A DNA stretch of 64,000 bases, taken from NCBI RefSeq assembly GCF_949769255.1, contig NZ_OX458329.1, positions 682,001-746,000 on the forward strand, written 5' to 3'. Position 1 is the stretch's first letter, and the number at the start of each line of letters is the position of its first letter. This document shows, piece by piece, positions 28,976-37,922 of the stretch. A program made the position numbers and the translations under genes. The notes below the pieces were generated by a model. The model ran no database searches and was not told where the DNA came from. It saw only the letters and a list, made by a program, of their open reading frames with translations. Source of the stretch: Mobiluncus massiliensis. Lineage in GTDB: Bacteria > Actinomycetota > Actinomycetes > Actinomycetales > Actinomycetaceae.

Positions 28976-30313
28976 TTACTCTACGGATTTCACCTTATAA
29001 ATCATCAGCCCGCCAATCACGAACATCACCGCCATAGCGCTAAATAGGACCGTGTAACCCACGGAATAGCTGGCGATGAGAGTAATGACCGGCACCCCAA
29101 AGATAGGGGCTAACACCTGCGGGAGGGTCGCGGAAATGTTTAAAACACCGAGGTCACGACCGGAATCGTCAGTGGGAGGAAGGACTCGGGTGGTAATCGC
29201 AAAGCTCACCGCGATGAAAATACCCTGGCCAATCCCAATAAAGACCGCAGCGAGAATCGTCCAAGTCCAAGTTTGCAAGAACGCAAGGATGAGGCTGCCA
29301 ATCGCCATGGTGACTGAGGAAATGAAGATGAGCCGGCGGTACTTCATCAGATAGTCGGCGACAAAACCGATGATGAAGGCGCTAATCATGGTGAGCACCG
29401 CATAAATCGTGGACAAAATCAGGACACCTGTAGTCGGATTCGGGTAATGCAGCACATCTTCGAGGTAATACAGCAGGTAAAGCGTTATCGTCATGAAAGG
29501 TATGAACATCAGGAGTCGCGAGAGCCAAGTCCAGATGAAATCCGGGTATTTGCGCGGCGGAACCCAGAATCGCTGGAAAAACTTTTTGATGGGGATCGGG
29601 TCTCGGCGAGCACCGAGGAAACGGTCGTTGGAGTTCCACAAGTAGGGGGTCACACAGATGGTCAGTAGCAACACTAAGACAACGTAGGCTGCCACGATGC
29701 CCATGTAGTTGCTGATGAAGTTCGTACAAAGGGCAGCCAATCCCACCCCAATCAAAGACCCTAGGGTCTGACCAGCTCCCAACCAGCCGCCCATTTCGCC
29801 GCGGTACTCAACCCTGACTGAATCGTTCGGAATGGCGCTGGTAGCGATAAATGCGGCGTTTAGCGCCGCCTGGGTCAAGACCCACGTTCCCGCCAAAGAC
29901 GCGGGACACCACGATAAAGTCAAGCCTGCGAGCGCGAAAACTCCACATAGAACCCCGCCCAAGACCCAAGGCGCCCGACGTCCGTATTTTGAGTAAGTCC
30001 GGTCAGACAGTGCTCCGAAAATGGGAGCGGCAATCATCGCCATGAATGCTCCGCAGCCGGTGACCACGGAGAGAACAATCTCTTTGTGGTCGCGAGCAAT
30101 CATCGAGGCTTGCAGGCCGATGAGGAGCTGAATGGGGGCGAATAAACAGGCATAAATCCCGACTTGGGTGAGTAGGAGGGCAAATTTCCACCTGGTCTTG
30201 GGGACTTCCAGCGGTTCAATCGTTTCCTTCTTGGCGTGAAAAATGCCGGGTGACCAGGAACGCGGCCACCGACGTGGTCCTTGCGTTGCGGGAGTCAGAT
30301 CCGAAATATTCAC
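28976..30313 (-). CDS. MFS transporter
   Basis: Membrane transporter of 445 residues with a cytoplasmic N-terminus of about 45 residues and 11-12 predicted helices. The loop 2-3 motif reads GALSDRTYSKYGRRAPWVLGG, a form often found in sugar or glycoside importers, and YRGEMGGWLGAGQTLGSLIG follows in helix 5. Substrate unknown. Start ATG 30313. A second MFS gene lies 45 bp upstream on the same strand, probably the same transcript. Confidence 0.88.
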   Translation of the reverse strand: MNISDLTPATQGPRRWPRSWSPGIFHAKKETIEPLEVPKTRWKFALLLTQVGIYACLFAPIQLLIGLQASMIARDHKEIVLSVVTGCGAFMAMIAAPIFGALSDRTYSKYGRRAPWVLGGVLCGVFALAGLTLSWCPASLAGTWVLTQAALNAAFIATSAIPNDSVRVEYRGEMGGWLGAGQTLGSLIGVGLAALCTNFISNYMGIVAAYVVLVLLLTICVTPYLWNSNDRFLGARRDPIPIKKFFQRFWVPPRKYPDFIWTWLSRLLMFIPFMTITLYLLYYLEDVLHYPNPTTGVLILSTIYAVLTMISAFIIGFVADYLMKYRRLIFISSVTMAIGSLILAFLQTWTWTILAAVFIGIGQGIFIAVSFAITTRVLPPTDDSGRDLGVLNISATLPQVLAPIFGVPVITLIASYSVGYTVLFSAMAVMFVIGGLMIYKVKSVE

Positions 30314-30358
30314 GCGTTAAGCCTAACGTTAAAACAGCTGATTACAGGGCGATTTCGG

Positions 30359-31735
30359 TTATTGCGGGGGTAAAGTTGGCAAATTCTTCAGGGTCAGGAG
30401 GTAGAATCCCACGGACGTGAGCTGCGAAATGATGGAAACGGCAACCATCGCGGGGATATTTATGTCATAGAGGGCTCCTATCAGCCAAGACCCGAGGAAC
30501 CAGGCGATTCCGAAGCCGGTTTCGAAAACGCCGAACCCGGTGGCGCGACGATTCTTGGGCATAATTTTGGCTACCGCGGCTTTCATGATGCTTTCTTGGG
30601 CGCCCATTCCCAATCCCCACAGCACGATGCCCAAGCTGATGAACCAGGGGTTGCCGCTTAAGAATACGAATGCTGAAAACGGCGCCGTCAGGAGGGTTGA
30701 GATAATTAGCGCTCGCAAGCCGATACGGTCGAACCAGGTTCCAAAAATGAGCGCGGCGATGGCGTCGACCGCCATTGCCCCCGCGTAGAGCAGCGCCAAT
30801 GCCGCTTTCGGGAATGCCGCAGTTTTCGCGGCATGCAGAGTAATCAGCGTGAAGTCCGCGAAACCGAAAGCGAACAAGCAGATAGCGGCCATATAGAGGG
30901 CAAAAGCTCGGTTGAAACGAAAACCTTGGGTGGCCGCGGGAACGGATGGTAACGCGCTTGTGGGGGCGCCGTTCGTAAAGGTATCGCCGGTGGGGGTCTC
31001 GCCGGTCGGGGCGGGCGCACAAGGTTCTCGGGGCGAGTCAGTCGGGGCCTGGGCGTTTTCCGGTGGGGTAGCGGGCTGGTCAAAATTTTCGGGGTGCGGA
31101 TAGAAGCGCCAAGCTAACACGGTGAGCGCGATGGTGATGAGCGCGGGAATGCCCAAGGTGAGAAAGCCGAGGCGGTAAGTTCCGAACAGGTCTTGCGTGC
31201 CGATAATCAGACCAACGAGGAACAGCAGCAGGGGACCCAGGAATGCGCCGAGTTGGTCGAGGAATTCCTGCAGCGCGAAGCCTTTACCAGTACCGATTTC
31301 GTCCGCTGCGAAGCTGACCAGGGTGTTTTTCGCGGGTTTCTTAATGGCTTTGCCTACGCGTTCCAAAACCACCAGGCTGCAGGCAAAAATCCAGCCATTG
31401 TCGGGGACTAGCGCGAGAGCAGGGATGGCCAGCACCTGGATGGTGTAGCCGAAAATAATCAAACCCCAGTAGTGCTTGGTCTTGTCAGCCCAAAAGCCTG
31501 AGAGCAGGCGCAACGAGTATCCGCACAGTTCCCCGAAACCGGAGACAAAACCGATGGCTGCCGCCGATGCCCCGGTCAGGTTCAGATACTCACCCAAAAC
31601 CGAGCGAGCGCCCTCGTGGGTCATGTCCGAGAACATCGACACGATACCCATCAGGACAATAAACGTGAACGCTCCGCGCGAAATAGTCCGCGACCAGCGA
31701 GGATTGTTCTGTTGCTCCGAATCCGAGGACACCAC
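30359..31735 (-). CDS. MFS transporter with long central loop
   Basis: Membrane transporter of 458 residues: six helices, a Pro/Thr-rich cytoplasmic loop of about 60 residues (about 225-285) and six more helices. The N-terminal half has MGIVSMFSDMTHEGARSVLGEYL and FVSGFGELCGYSLRLLSGFWADKTKHYWG. The MTHEGAR stretch is typical of a group of efflux-type MFS proteins. Substrate unknown. The start at 31735 is a GTG; its cognate promoter was not identified. Confidence 0.87.
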   Translation of the reverse strand: MVSSDSEQQNNPRWSRTISRGAFTFIVLMGIVSMFSDMTHEGARSVLGEYLNLTGASAAAIGFVSGFGELCGYSLRLLSGFWADKTKHYWGLIIFGYTIQVLAIPALALVPDNGWIFACSLVVLERVGKAIKKPAKNTLVSFAADEIGTGKGFALQEFLDQLGAFLGPLLLFLVGLIIGTQDLFGTYRLGFLTLGIPALITIALTVLAWRFYPHPENFDQPATPPENAQAPTDSPREPCAPAPTGETPTGDTFTNGAPTSALPSVPAATQGFRFNRAFALYMAAICLFAFGFADFTLITLHAAKTAAFPKAALALLYAGAMAVDAIAALIFGTWFDRIGLRALIISTLLTAPFSAFVFLSGNPWFISLGIVLWGLGMGAQESIMKAAVAKIMPKNRRATGFGVFETGFGIAWFLGSWLIGALYDINIPAMVAVSIISQLTSVGFYLLTLKNLPTLPPQ

Positions 31736-31801
31736 GGATTCTATGGTAGTAGCTCAGAGGTAACCACGAGCAGAGGTTAGACGAGCGTTCAGGGTATGGC
31801 T

Positions 31802-32296
31802 TCAAAATAGAGTCAGCAGGTAGCCATCGATTAGGGCGATGGCACAGTACATGATGAACGCTCTGATGAAAGCGGAGATGTGCTTTCGTGGATCCTGGTA
31901 GAGAGCGGGTTGGGGGAGCTTTGAGAATCTGATGCGCGGTGTGTGTCGCCACCACAGCAGGTCAATGATAATGAGGTCGAAAGCGTTCAATGTTTGTCCG
32001 AGAATCAGTAGGGAGAGGAAATTGTGAGAAAATTCGCTCTGGCGGATAAAAAACCCGAAAACAAACAATATGACAAGGAAGAGGAGGAAATTGGCGGTAA
32101 AGGTTAGGAAAGGATTCTGTTCCTTGAACTGGTGTTCGTATTCCGGGATAGCACGAATCCGGCTTTGCGCCGCATCGGGGTAAGAGCTGTAGTTCTGTAG
32201 GTTTTTAGCATCAGTTCCGGTTCCTAAAAAGCAGAGCATAAAAAATGCCGCACATAATACGACTGCTTCTGTAAACAACATACGTAGTACTTCCAT
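31802..32296 (-). CDS. Small membrane protein of unknown function
   Basis: 164 residues with about four predicted membrane segments (near 8-26, 62-82, 90-110 and 142-162) and a soluble loop after the first. The pattern FLLFLVILFVFGFFIRQ, DLIIIDLLWWRHTPRI and the ending IDGYLLTLF resembles uncharacterised membrane proteins known mainly from Firmicutes; I cannot name a family. It is more AT-rich than the MFS genes beside it and opens the AT-rich block to its right. ATG 32281 has a better ribosome site (GGAAG) than ATG 32296. Confidence 0.6.
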   Translation of the reverse strand: MEVLRMLFTEAVVLCAAFFMLCFLGTGTDAKNLQNYSSYPDAAQSRIRAIPEYEHQFKEQNPFLTFTANFLLFLVILFVFGFFIRQSEFSHNFLSLLILGQTLNAFDLIIIDLLWWRHTPRIRFSKLPQPALYQDPRKHISAFIRAFIMYCAIALIDGYLLTLF

Positions 32297-32646
32297 TAAT
32301 TGCTGACTTTGCCTTGTGATGGTTTGGATGTTTACCTGTTAGGAGAAAACTTATTTAAGTGTGGCATTTTTTGAGAACAATTCCAGACTCTCAACGTGTA
32401 TTGTAAGCACATCAAGTATATCTACATTCTATTGAGTAACGGCGTGTACCGTGGACGGACCCATCTAGTCAGCCCTTGACATTAAAACGACACAATCTAC
32501 ATGTTTCAAGACTACCCGGATGATAACCCTCCATCAAGAAGCTGATCGTAACGCTCGTTGCATGATGGAAGATGGCAAGGGGAATGTCGTTGGAACGTGC
32601 GTATCTAAGGTATAAGTTTGAGCTTAAGTATCCTTACTAACCGGGA
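32297..32646. other. AT-rich stretch without a recognised gene
   Basis: 350 bp between the small membrane protein and the decaying operon. I see only short open frames. One of about 31 codons reading MITLHQEADRNARCMMEDGK starts at 32529 on the + strand with no clear ribosome site and no recognised similarity. TTGACA at 32474-32479 resembles a -35 box but lacks a convincing -10. It may be a relic or regulatory region of the foreign block. Confidence 0.4.
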
Positions 32647-33080
32647 TTAGTCTTCGTAATCAATCCGTTCTATCTTGAAGATAACCGGTCTTGTTCCATC
32701 AGAACAGCAGGCTATCATTTCATTTTCCTTTGCCATCCAGCCTTTCATTATGGAACCGCCTTGTAGACCGGAATAGATATAACGACTGATTGTATCCCAT
32801 AATTCCGAGCAATGCGGTATCTTAGGTCCACCTGCAACAGTATCAGGATCGGCAGAGGTTTTTACTAGTGTGCCAAGTCCCATGTGCCAAAAATCGTCAT
32901 GCTTATTATCACGATAAAATCAAATATATCTCCAATAATATAACAAGGACATGCTCCAGAGTGAGAATTAGCACAATATGCCTGTCGAAGTTCGGGGTAA
33001 AGTTTCTTGTCGATTACCGTTAATCTTACTATATGCTTCGTTAATGTTCCTCTTATGTATTTGGAAATCTGCTCCTGCAC
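32647..33080 (-). pseudogene. TIGR04076-family protein, frameshifted
   Basis: The N-terminal frame reads VRLTVIDKKLYPELRQAYC, CPCYIIGDIFDF and then runs off. The C-terminal part is in another frame: DDFWHMGLGTLVKTSADPD, HCSELWDTISRYIYSGLQGG and CCSDGTRPVIFKIERIDYED, the end typical of TIGR04076 proteins (function unknown). The frames join at the A4 run 32916-32919 (T4 on the coding strand), where one added T would restore a continuous protein. The true start is unclear; a ribosome site AAGAGGAAC is followed by TTA-ACG rather than a start codon. Last gene of the foreign operon, 18 bp after its neighbour. Confidence 0.75.
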
Positions 33081-33098
33081 ACTGAAATTTTCTATTAT

Positions 33099-33681
33099 TC
33101 AAGCCTCTTCAACGAAATTCAGCGACTTACATAAAAATACTATTGCAAAGATACACATCACAACAAATGCTAATATCTTACCTATTAAGGCAGGCACCGG
33201 TATATCTATTCCTAACTTGCTGCAGTATACGGTGTGCAAGATAACCATAGGGCCAAAGCCGAGCGGGATATATAGAAAATGGGCCCGGTTTTGTATACGA
33301 TATCAATTTTCCTACTAATTATTATTGCACAAATTATCATTCCAGGGCATAAGACTCCCAAGTCAATTGAGTAAGTGGCCTCAGTCGTAAGAACGCCTAA
33401 AAGTTCACCGTAATTATTTGCTGTGATATATGGCTCAATCAAAGAAAGCCAGATAATGATAGTAAGCATTCCGGATATTGCAGGACATAAGCTGATTCCA
33501 ATATTTCAACTGTTTTTGTATCAGCTTATACTTTGACCATATTAGTATATCGATTCCATAATACCATTGAAGTGAAAATGCTTAATCCAAATCCTGATAC
33601 ATATAATAAATACAATGCATTCATAGACACGCTAATTGTTAAGCAGGCAAAATAATATTTGAACGAAAAGTGTTGAACCAT
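33099..33681 (-). pseudogene. Broken membrane protein gene B of the foreign operon
   Basis: Reading across three frames gives one hydrophobic protein: MVQHFSFKYYFACLTISV..., then GIDILIWSKYKLIQKQLKYW, then MLTIIIWLSLIEPYITANNY and IDLGVLCPGMIICAIIISRK, then GFGPMVILHTVYCSKLGI and a final LCKSLNFVEEA. One shift is a TA-dinucleotide expansion at 33268-33275; others lie near 33490-33545. At least three shifts show true decay. About 190 residues and five or six hydrophobic segments if repaired. No family recognised. Confidence 0.65.
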
Positions 33682-33696
33682 CCTTAGTGTGCAGAC

Positions 33697-34027
33697 CTAT
33701 ATTTTTCTTTCATCCAAAATGGACAGTAAGATCATGAATATACCGCTGACAATGCCTATCCAATCTGCACCAAACCTGCCGGATATAGTCATCAAAGAAT
33801 TGTAGGCATATATTCCGTTTCCATACAGTTTCACTTATTGGACGTATAAGTTCTCTACCCAGAAAGCTTGACCTGCATTTGAATAAAATAAACCGAAAGC
33901 AGCAGCGCTGATTGCTATGCATGAAATGAATATGCTTAAGACTCTGTCTGTTTTCTATCTCATAATATGCTAATGTGTCCTTTTTGTATTTATTGCGTTT
34001 GTGAACATATTCAATAAAGAATTTCAT
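33697..34027 (-). pseudogene. Broken membrane protein gene C of the foreign operon
   Basis: Starts ATG 34027 with MKFFIEYVHKRNKYKKDTLA, then shifts frame near 33930 to LSIFISCIAISAAAFGLFYS, meets an in-frame TAA at 33835-33837 and continues as GNGIYAYNSLMTISGRFGAD and WIGIVSGIFMILLSILDERK. The repaired product would be about 108 residues with two or three membrane helices. It lies 8 bp after the DUF7010 gene and 15 bp before the next relic, so the four form one transcript unit. Confidence 0.65.
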
Positions 34028-34035
34028 TTACTTAT

Positions 34036-34563
34036 CTATATACCATTCAGTTCATTTCGCAAAAGAAAGACAAAGGCAATTTCGACAGCTGCAGCTGTTC
34101 CTGCAACAACAAATCCCCCAAAAAGATTTCCTAAAACAAGCGATAAGACAGGAATGATAATTGAGAAAACCCGGTAGACTTTTGATTTGTACAGCCATGA
34201 ATACGGCAGTAAATGTGCGCCAAAGACCATTGCATACACCATAATCATTTTATCAGGTACGGCGTTAAACACCCATATTACAATGAGAAGATATAAAATC
34301 TGATTCATTGTAAATAAAAACCCTAAATTTCCCAACTCGTTGTCCTTTGAAAATATATCCACGCCAATTTTCTTCCCTATCAGCCATGACAGAGGAAGCA
34401 TAGGCGTTGAACAACAAAACACCAAGATATTTTTCATCGCAATATTTATATCTAATGCTGCGACAACCGTAATCAATAACCATATTACGACGGATGTAAG
34501 AATAAACGGCAGACCCTTCTTCTGCTTTATGATGATATCATTCCTCAATTCATCTAAGCTCAT
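34036..34563 (-). CDS. DUF7010-like membrane protein
   Basis: 175 residues with about five membrane helices. MSLDELRNDIIIKQKKGLPFIL, FCCSTPMLPLSWLIGKKIGVDI and MVYAMVFGAHLLPYSWLYKSK match my memory of DUF7010 proteins, known chiefly from Firmicutes. Function unknown. ATG 34563 is preferred over 34578 because GAAGGAG lies 6 bases upstream of it. It is the only intact gene of a four-gene AT-rich operon, and its low GC and atypical codons point to transfer. Confidence 0.75.
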   Translation of the reverse strand: MSLDELRNDIIIKQKKGLPFILTSVVIWLLITVVAALDINIAMKNILVFCCSTPMLPLSWLIGKKIGVDIFSKDNELGNLGFLFTMNQILYLLIVIWVFNAVPDKMIMVYAMVFGAHLLPYSWLYKSKVYRVFSIIIPVLSLVLGNLFGGFVVAGTAAAVEIAFVFLLRNELNGI

Positions 34564-34769
34564 TGATTTCTCCTTCAAATGCTAATTTACACAATCTGAT
34601 ATTTCCCGTCTTGGCAGTGTAAAGGGACTACCTCTCTTAGCTACCAAAACATCTTATTGTCCACACCCCACTCCTCCTAACCCTGTCTACATAGAGTTTA
34701 TCATCGTAAAGGGCAGTGAGAAGAAAAAGGTCGTTTCTTTTTCCTCTACGTTGTTATCCGTGTTTATCC

Positions 34770-36026
34770 TTATTTAACTTGTGACATCAATACTACCGTC
34801 TCGAGGTGCGAGGTATGTGGGAACATGTCTACCAGTTTGGCTGCGGTAATTCGGTAGGAACGCATTCGGCGTAGGTCCTCCACCAGGGTTTCCTGGAAAC
34901 AGGAGGAATAGATGAGGTGGGGGATACCGGAGTGCTCCAGCCAGGAGGATAATTCGGGCCCGAGCCCGCGCCGCGGCGGGTTCACCACCACCAAATCCGG
35001 CGGTACAAGTTTTTGATTAGTCGCCCACTTAGTCGCATCGGCGGTAATGAAATGCGGCCTAGGCACAGCGTCACCGCGAGAGCTCTCAAGGGCGTGTTCA
35101 ACACCCTGTCCCACCGGGCCAGCCGCAGTCACACCCGCCATTTCGGCCACGGCCTTCTGCGCGCCATCAATTGCCGGCCCCACGACTTCTACACCGGTCA
35201 CCTGCGCAACCCCGGCGGAACTCAGTGCAAAGGCAAATCCGCCCACTCCGCAATACAAATCCCAAGCGGTTTCCGGCTGGAGTTCGCGTGCCCAAGCGGC
35301 AGCTTGCGTATACATAGCTTGAGACGCAGCGGTATTCGTCTGAAAAAACGCCCCCGGCGCCAGCCATAAATCCGTGCCGATACCGGGCATCGAAATAAAC
35401 TTTTCCTCCGAAAGAATGATTTCTTCCCGGCCTTCAATGACGGTGGTGTGTTCGGGCTGAATGTTTACCGAAAACACCCGCAGGTCGGGCAACTCGGCCT
35501 GAAGCTCGGACCACGTATTTTCAATCCGATGAAGGGCAGCCTTCGAACGCAACACCAAGCGAACCATCAATTCGCCCTCGGGATTGGCGCTGACCAGTAC
35601 GTATTTCACTTCGCCCTTAGCGGTGGCGATGTTATAGGGGCGAGCTCCGAGGCGCTGCAGCCAAGCCCGAATAGGCGCGAAAGCGGCGCGAATCGACGGT
35701 ACATACAGCGGACAAGACTGTAAATCGACGCCAGCGGGAAAATTCTTAGTGGGGGCCAGTCCGAGCACAATCGACTTCTTGGACCCCGACACCACCATTT
35801 TTGCCTTATTGCGAAATTCTTTCTGGGGACTGCGGTAGGTTGGCAGCCACTCGAACTGCGACTTCGCAGCGGGTGGCTGAGCGGGATTTCGCCGCGAGGA
35901 GGGACGGTCCAGAGAGGCCAAAGCTCGGCGTGAGGCCCGTTCCTTGTCCCGCACCTGCTGGCTGTAAGGCATCCCCATGAGGGGACACGACCGGCAGACC
36001 CGCGCCTCAAAGTATTCGCAAAACAT
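34770..36026 (-). CDS. rlmC: 23S rRNA m5U747 methyltransferase-like protein
   Basis: SAM-dependent m5U methyltransferase of the TrmA/RlmC/RlmD group, 418 residues. The N-terminal MFCEYFEARVCRSC gives part of a Cys cluster (CxxxxxxxCxxC), followed by EFRNKAKMVVSGSKKSIVLGL and CPLY, very close to RlmC. Motif I is WDLYCGVGGFAFAL, motif IV is VVNPPRRGLG, and the catalytic Cys is in YSSCFQETL. No TRAM domain, as in RlmC. ATG 36026 is chosen because the longer frame to 36194 would precede the conserved start and overlap the divergent peptidase gene. Confidence 0.85.
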   Translation of the reverse strand: MFCEYFEARVCRSCPLMGMPYSQQVRDKERASRRALASLDRPSSRRNPAQPPAAKSQFEWLPTYRSPQKEFRNKAKMVVSGSKKSIVLGLAPTKNFPAGVDLQSCPLYVPSIRAAFAPIRAWLQRLGARPYNIATAKGEVKYVLVSANPEGELMVRLVLRSKAALHRIENTWSELQAELPDLRVFSVNIQPEHTTVIEGREEIILSEEKFISMPGIGTDLWLAPGAFFQTNTAASQAMYTQAAAWARELQPETAWDLYCGVGGFAFALSSAGVAQVTGVEVVGPAIDGAQKAVAEMAGVTAAGPVGQGVEHALESSRGDAVPRPHFITADATKWATNQKLVPPDLVVVNPPRRGLGPELSSWLEHSGIPHLIYSSCFQETLVEDLRRMRSYRITAAKLVDMFPHTSHLETVVLMSQVK

Positions 36027-36075
36027 GTCTTCAAGTCTAAGGCCAAGCCAAGCAGGTGGCATTAAGCTGAAACAC

Positions 36076-37341
36076 ATGAGTGATGAAGTGAAACTGTTGC
36101 CGGGGCTGAAACTACGTGAGATTACTCTGCAAGTGCCGCTGGACCACCTCAATCCAGCCGCGGGAATGATAGAAATATTCGCACGAGTCGTCACCGGTAA
36201 GGACGGTGAAAAGCGACCCTACCTGCTGTTCCTGCAAGGCGGACCCGGACATGAGGCGGCCCGGCCCGCGTTGTACCCCTCGCCGCAGCCGACCTGGCTG
36301 CCCCGCGCCCTTGAGGACTATCAGGTCGTTATGCTCGATCAGCGCGGTACCGGGCGGTCCACCCCGGTTTCGGCGGATCCGGATTTCGGCCCTCTGGCTG
36401 GTCTGACCCCATCTGAGCAGGCAGAATACCTGACTCACTTGCGTGCAGATGAGATTGTTCGAGACGCCGAAGCCCTGCGCGCTTACCTGGGGGGAAAACG
36501 CTGGACGCTGCTGGGACAGTCGTTCGGGGGCTTTACTTCCGTGCGCTATCTCAGCTCCCACCCCGAAGGGTTGTCCGGGGCTATCCTGACCGGCGGACTG
36601 ACGGCCGTAGGGCATCCTATTGAAGATGTTTACGCCGAAACTTGGCGAATCATGATGGATAAATCCGAAACCTATTATCGCCATTTCCCCGAGGATCGGG
36701 ACCGAGTGCGCCAAATTTATAACCTGGCCCGGGAGGGGAAAATTATTACGCCCAACGGCGACAAGGTCGGTGCGGATCGTTGGCGTACCGTAGGGATCGT
36801 GTTGGGTGCACAAGGCGGGGGCATGAAGTTGCATGAACTGCTGGAAAATGATCCGTTCTCGCCAGCTTTTCGCCATGATTTGGCCGCGTTGCTGCCATTT
36901 GAGGGGCGCAATCCGCTCTATGCCATTCTGCACGAGTCTTGTTACGCGGACGGAGTGGCAACACGCTGGGCGGCTAGCCGCACTATGCCCAGGGAAGTGA
37001 AACGTGACGGGACGCTGTTCGCGGGAGAGCATCTGCCTCGTGACCTGTTTGAGGAATCATCTGAACTGCGGCCTTTGCGTGAAGCTGCCGACATACTGGC
37101 CAATTATGAATGGACGCAACTCTATTCGACTGAACGCCTGGCCAGTGCAGACGTACCGGTCGCGGCGGCGGCCTACTACGAAGATGCTTACGTGCCGTTG
37201 AAGTTCTCGACCGAAACCGCTGGCATCTTAAAAGATTGTCGTCTGTGGGTTACCAGTGAATATGAACATAACGGTTTGCGTCAAGACGCGCGGGTGCTGG
37301 ATAGGTTAATCGGGCTGCTCAAAGGCCAAATTTTGCAGTAA
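36076..37341 (+). CDS. pip: Proline iminopeptidase, S33 family
   Basis: Alpha/beta hydrolase of 421 residues that removes N-terminal proline from peptides in the cytoplasm. Oxyanion-hole motif LQGGPGHE near residue 53, DQRGTGRSTP near 90, nucleophile Ser in LGQSFGGFTS near 160, cap domain from about 190, acid Asp in YYEDAYVP near 375 and catalytic His in EYEHNGLR near 403. The length fits the family-2 prolyl aminopeptidases. Divergent from rlmC with only 49 bp between starts. Confidence 0.92.
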   Translation: MSDEVKLLPGLKLREITLQVPLDHLNPAAGMIEIFARVVTGKDGEKRPYLLFLQGGPGHEAARPALYPSPQPTWLPRALEDYQVVMLDQRGTGRSTPVSADPDFGPLAGLTPSEQAEYLTHLRADEIVRDAEALRAYLGGKRWTLLGQSFGGFTSVRYLSSHPEGLSGAILTGGLTAVGHPIEDVYAETWRIMMDKSETYYRHFPEDRDRVRQIYNLAREGKIITPNGDKVGADRWRTVGIVLGAQGGGMKLHELLENDPFSPAFRHDLAALLPFEGRNPLYAILHESCYADGVATRWAASRTMPREVKRDGTLFAGEHLPRDLFEESSELRPLREAADILANYEWTQLYSTERLASADVPVAAAAYYEDAYVPLKFSTETAGILKDCRLWVTSEYEHNGLRQDARVLDRLIGLLKGQILQ

Positions 37342-37362
37342 ATTAATATACAGCAAAGGGTA

Positions 37363-37788
37363 TTATTTTTTCGCGGAGCACTTTGAGCATAACCCCGTCA
37401 GCTCCACCGTGTGGCTCAAAGCGGAGAATCCCATTTCCCGACCCATTTCGTTCAGGGTTTCCTCCAACCCTTTCAGATGGAACTCTTCGGTCTTTCCGCA
37501 GCTCCGACACACCAGGTGGTGATGGTGTTCGGAACTCTCGCACTCTCGATACAGGGTAGTGCCGTCGGCGGACTTGACCGTGTCCAAGACGCCGTCTTCC
37601 GCCAGCGCCGCGAGATTGCGGTAAACAGTCGCCAATCCTACGCGGGTGCCGTTTAGCTGCAGTTTTGTAAATATTTCGGCGGCTGATTGAAAATCAGTCA
37701 TTCCTCTGACCGCGGAAAGTACCGCTTCTAATTGTCGCGTTTTGCGCTGTCGAGCGGGGCTTTGGGGTGTCGATTTACCTGTGGTCAT
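37363..37788 (-). CDS. zur: Zinc uptake regulator, Fur family
   Basis: 141-residue Fur-family repressor. Winged helix: SAAEIFTKLQLNGTRVGLATVYRNLAALAEDGVL (about 36-70). Regulatory metal site: SSEHHHHLVCRSCGKTEEF. Structural zinc: CRSC plus the C-terminal CSKC. The next gene, divergent, begins a zinc importer operon with a Fur/Zur-type dyad in its promoter, which supports Zur rather than iron Fur. ATG 37788. Confidence 0.88.
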   Translation of the reverse strand: MTTGKSTPQSPARQRKTRQLEAVLSAVRGMTDFQSAAEIFTKLQLNGTRVGLATVYRNLAALAEDGVLDTVKSADGTTLYRECESSEHHHHLVCRSCGKTEEFHLKGLEETLNEMGREMGFSALSHTVELTGLCSKCSAKK

Positions 37789-37839
37789 TGGTAGTTTCCC
37801 TCCCGTTTTCGCGCTCCTAGCCTAACATTGTGTCTCGTT

Positions 37840-37882
37840 TTGACAGCGTTTTCCAGTTGAGTGATAATGAGAACGATTCGCA
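37840..37882 (+). promoter_or_regulatory. znu promoter with Zur-like dyad
   Basis: TTGACA (37840-37845), 17 bp, GATAAT (37863-37868): close to consensus. The imperfect dyad TGAGAACGATTCGCA (37868-37882, pattern TGnGAAnnnTTCnCA) starts at the last base of the -10 and covers the expected start site, so a bound repressor would block transcription. It lies about 80 bp from zur, so it may also regulate zur itself. Confidence 0.75.
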
Positions 37883-37922
37883 ATAAGAACAAAAACTATA
37901 AACCCTGAGGGGAAAGGACAAT

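Noticed and set aside
35977-36075. Longer start for the proline iminopeptidase
   Set aside because: It overlaps the divergent rlmC start; ATG 36076 fits the family N-terminus.
36027-36194. Longer start for rlmC
   Set aside because: The extra 56 residues are low-complexity and precede the conserved Cys cluster; ATG 36026 gives the family start.
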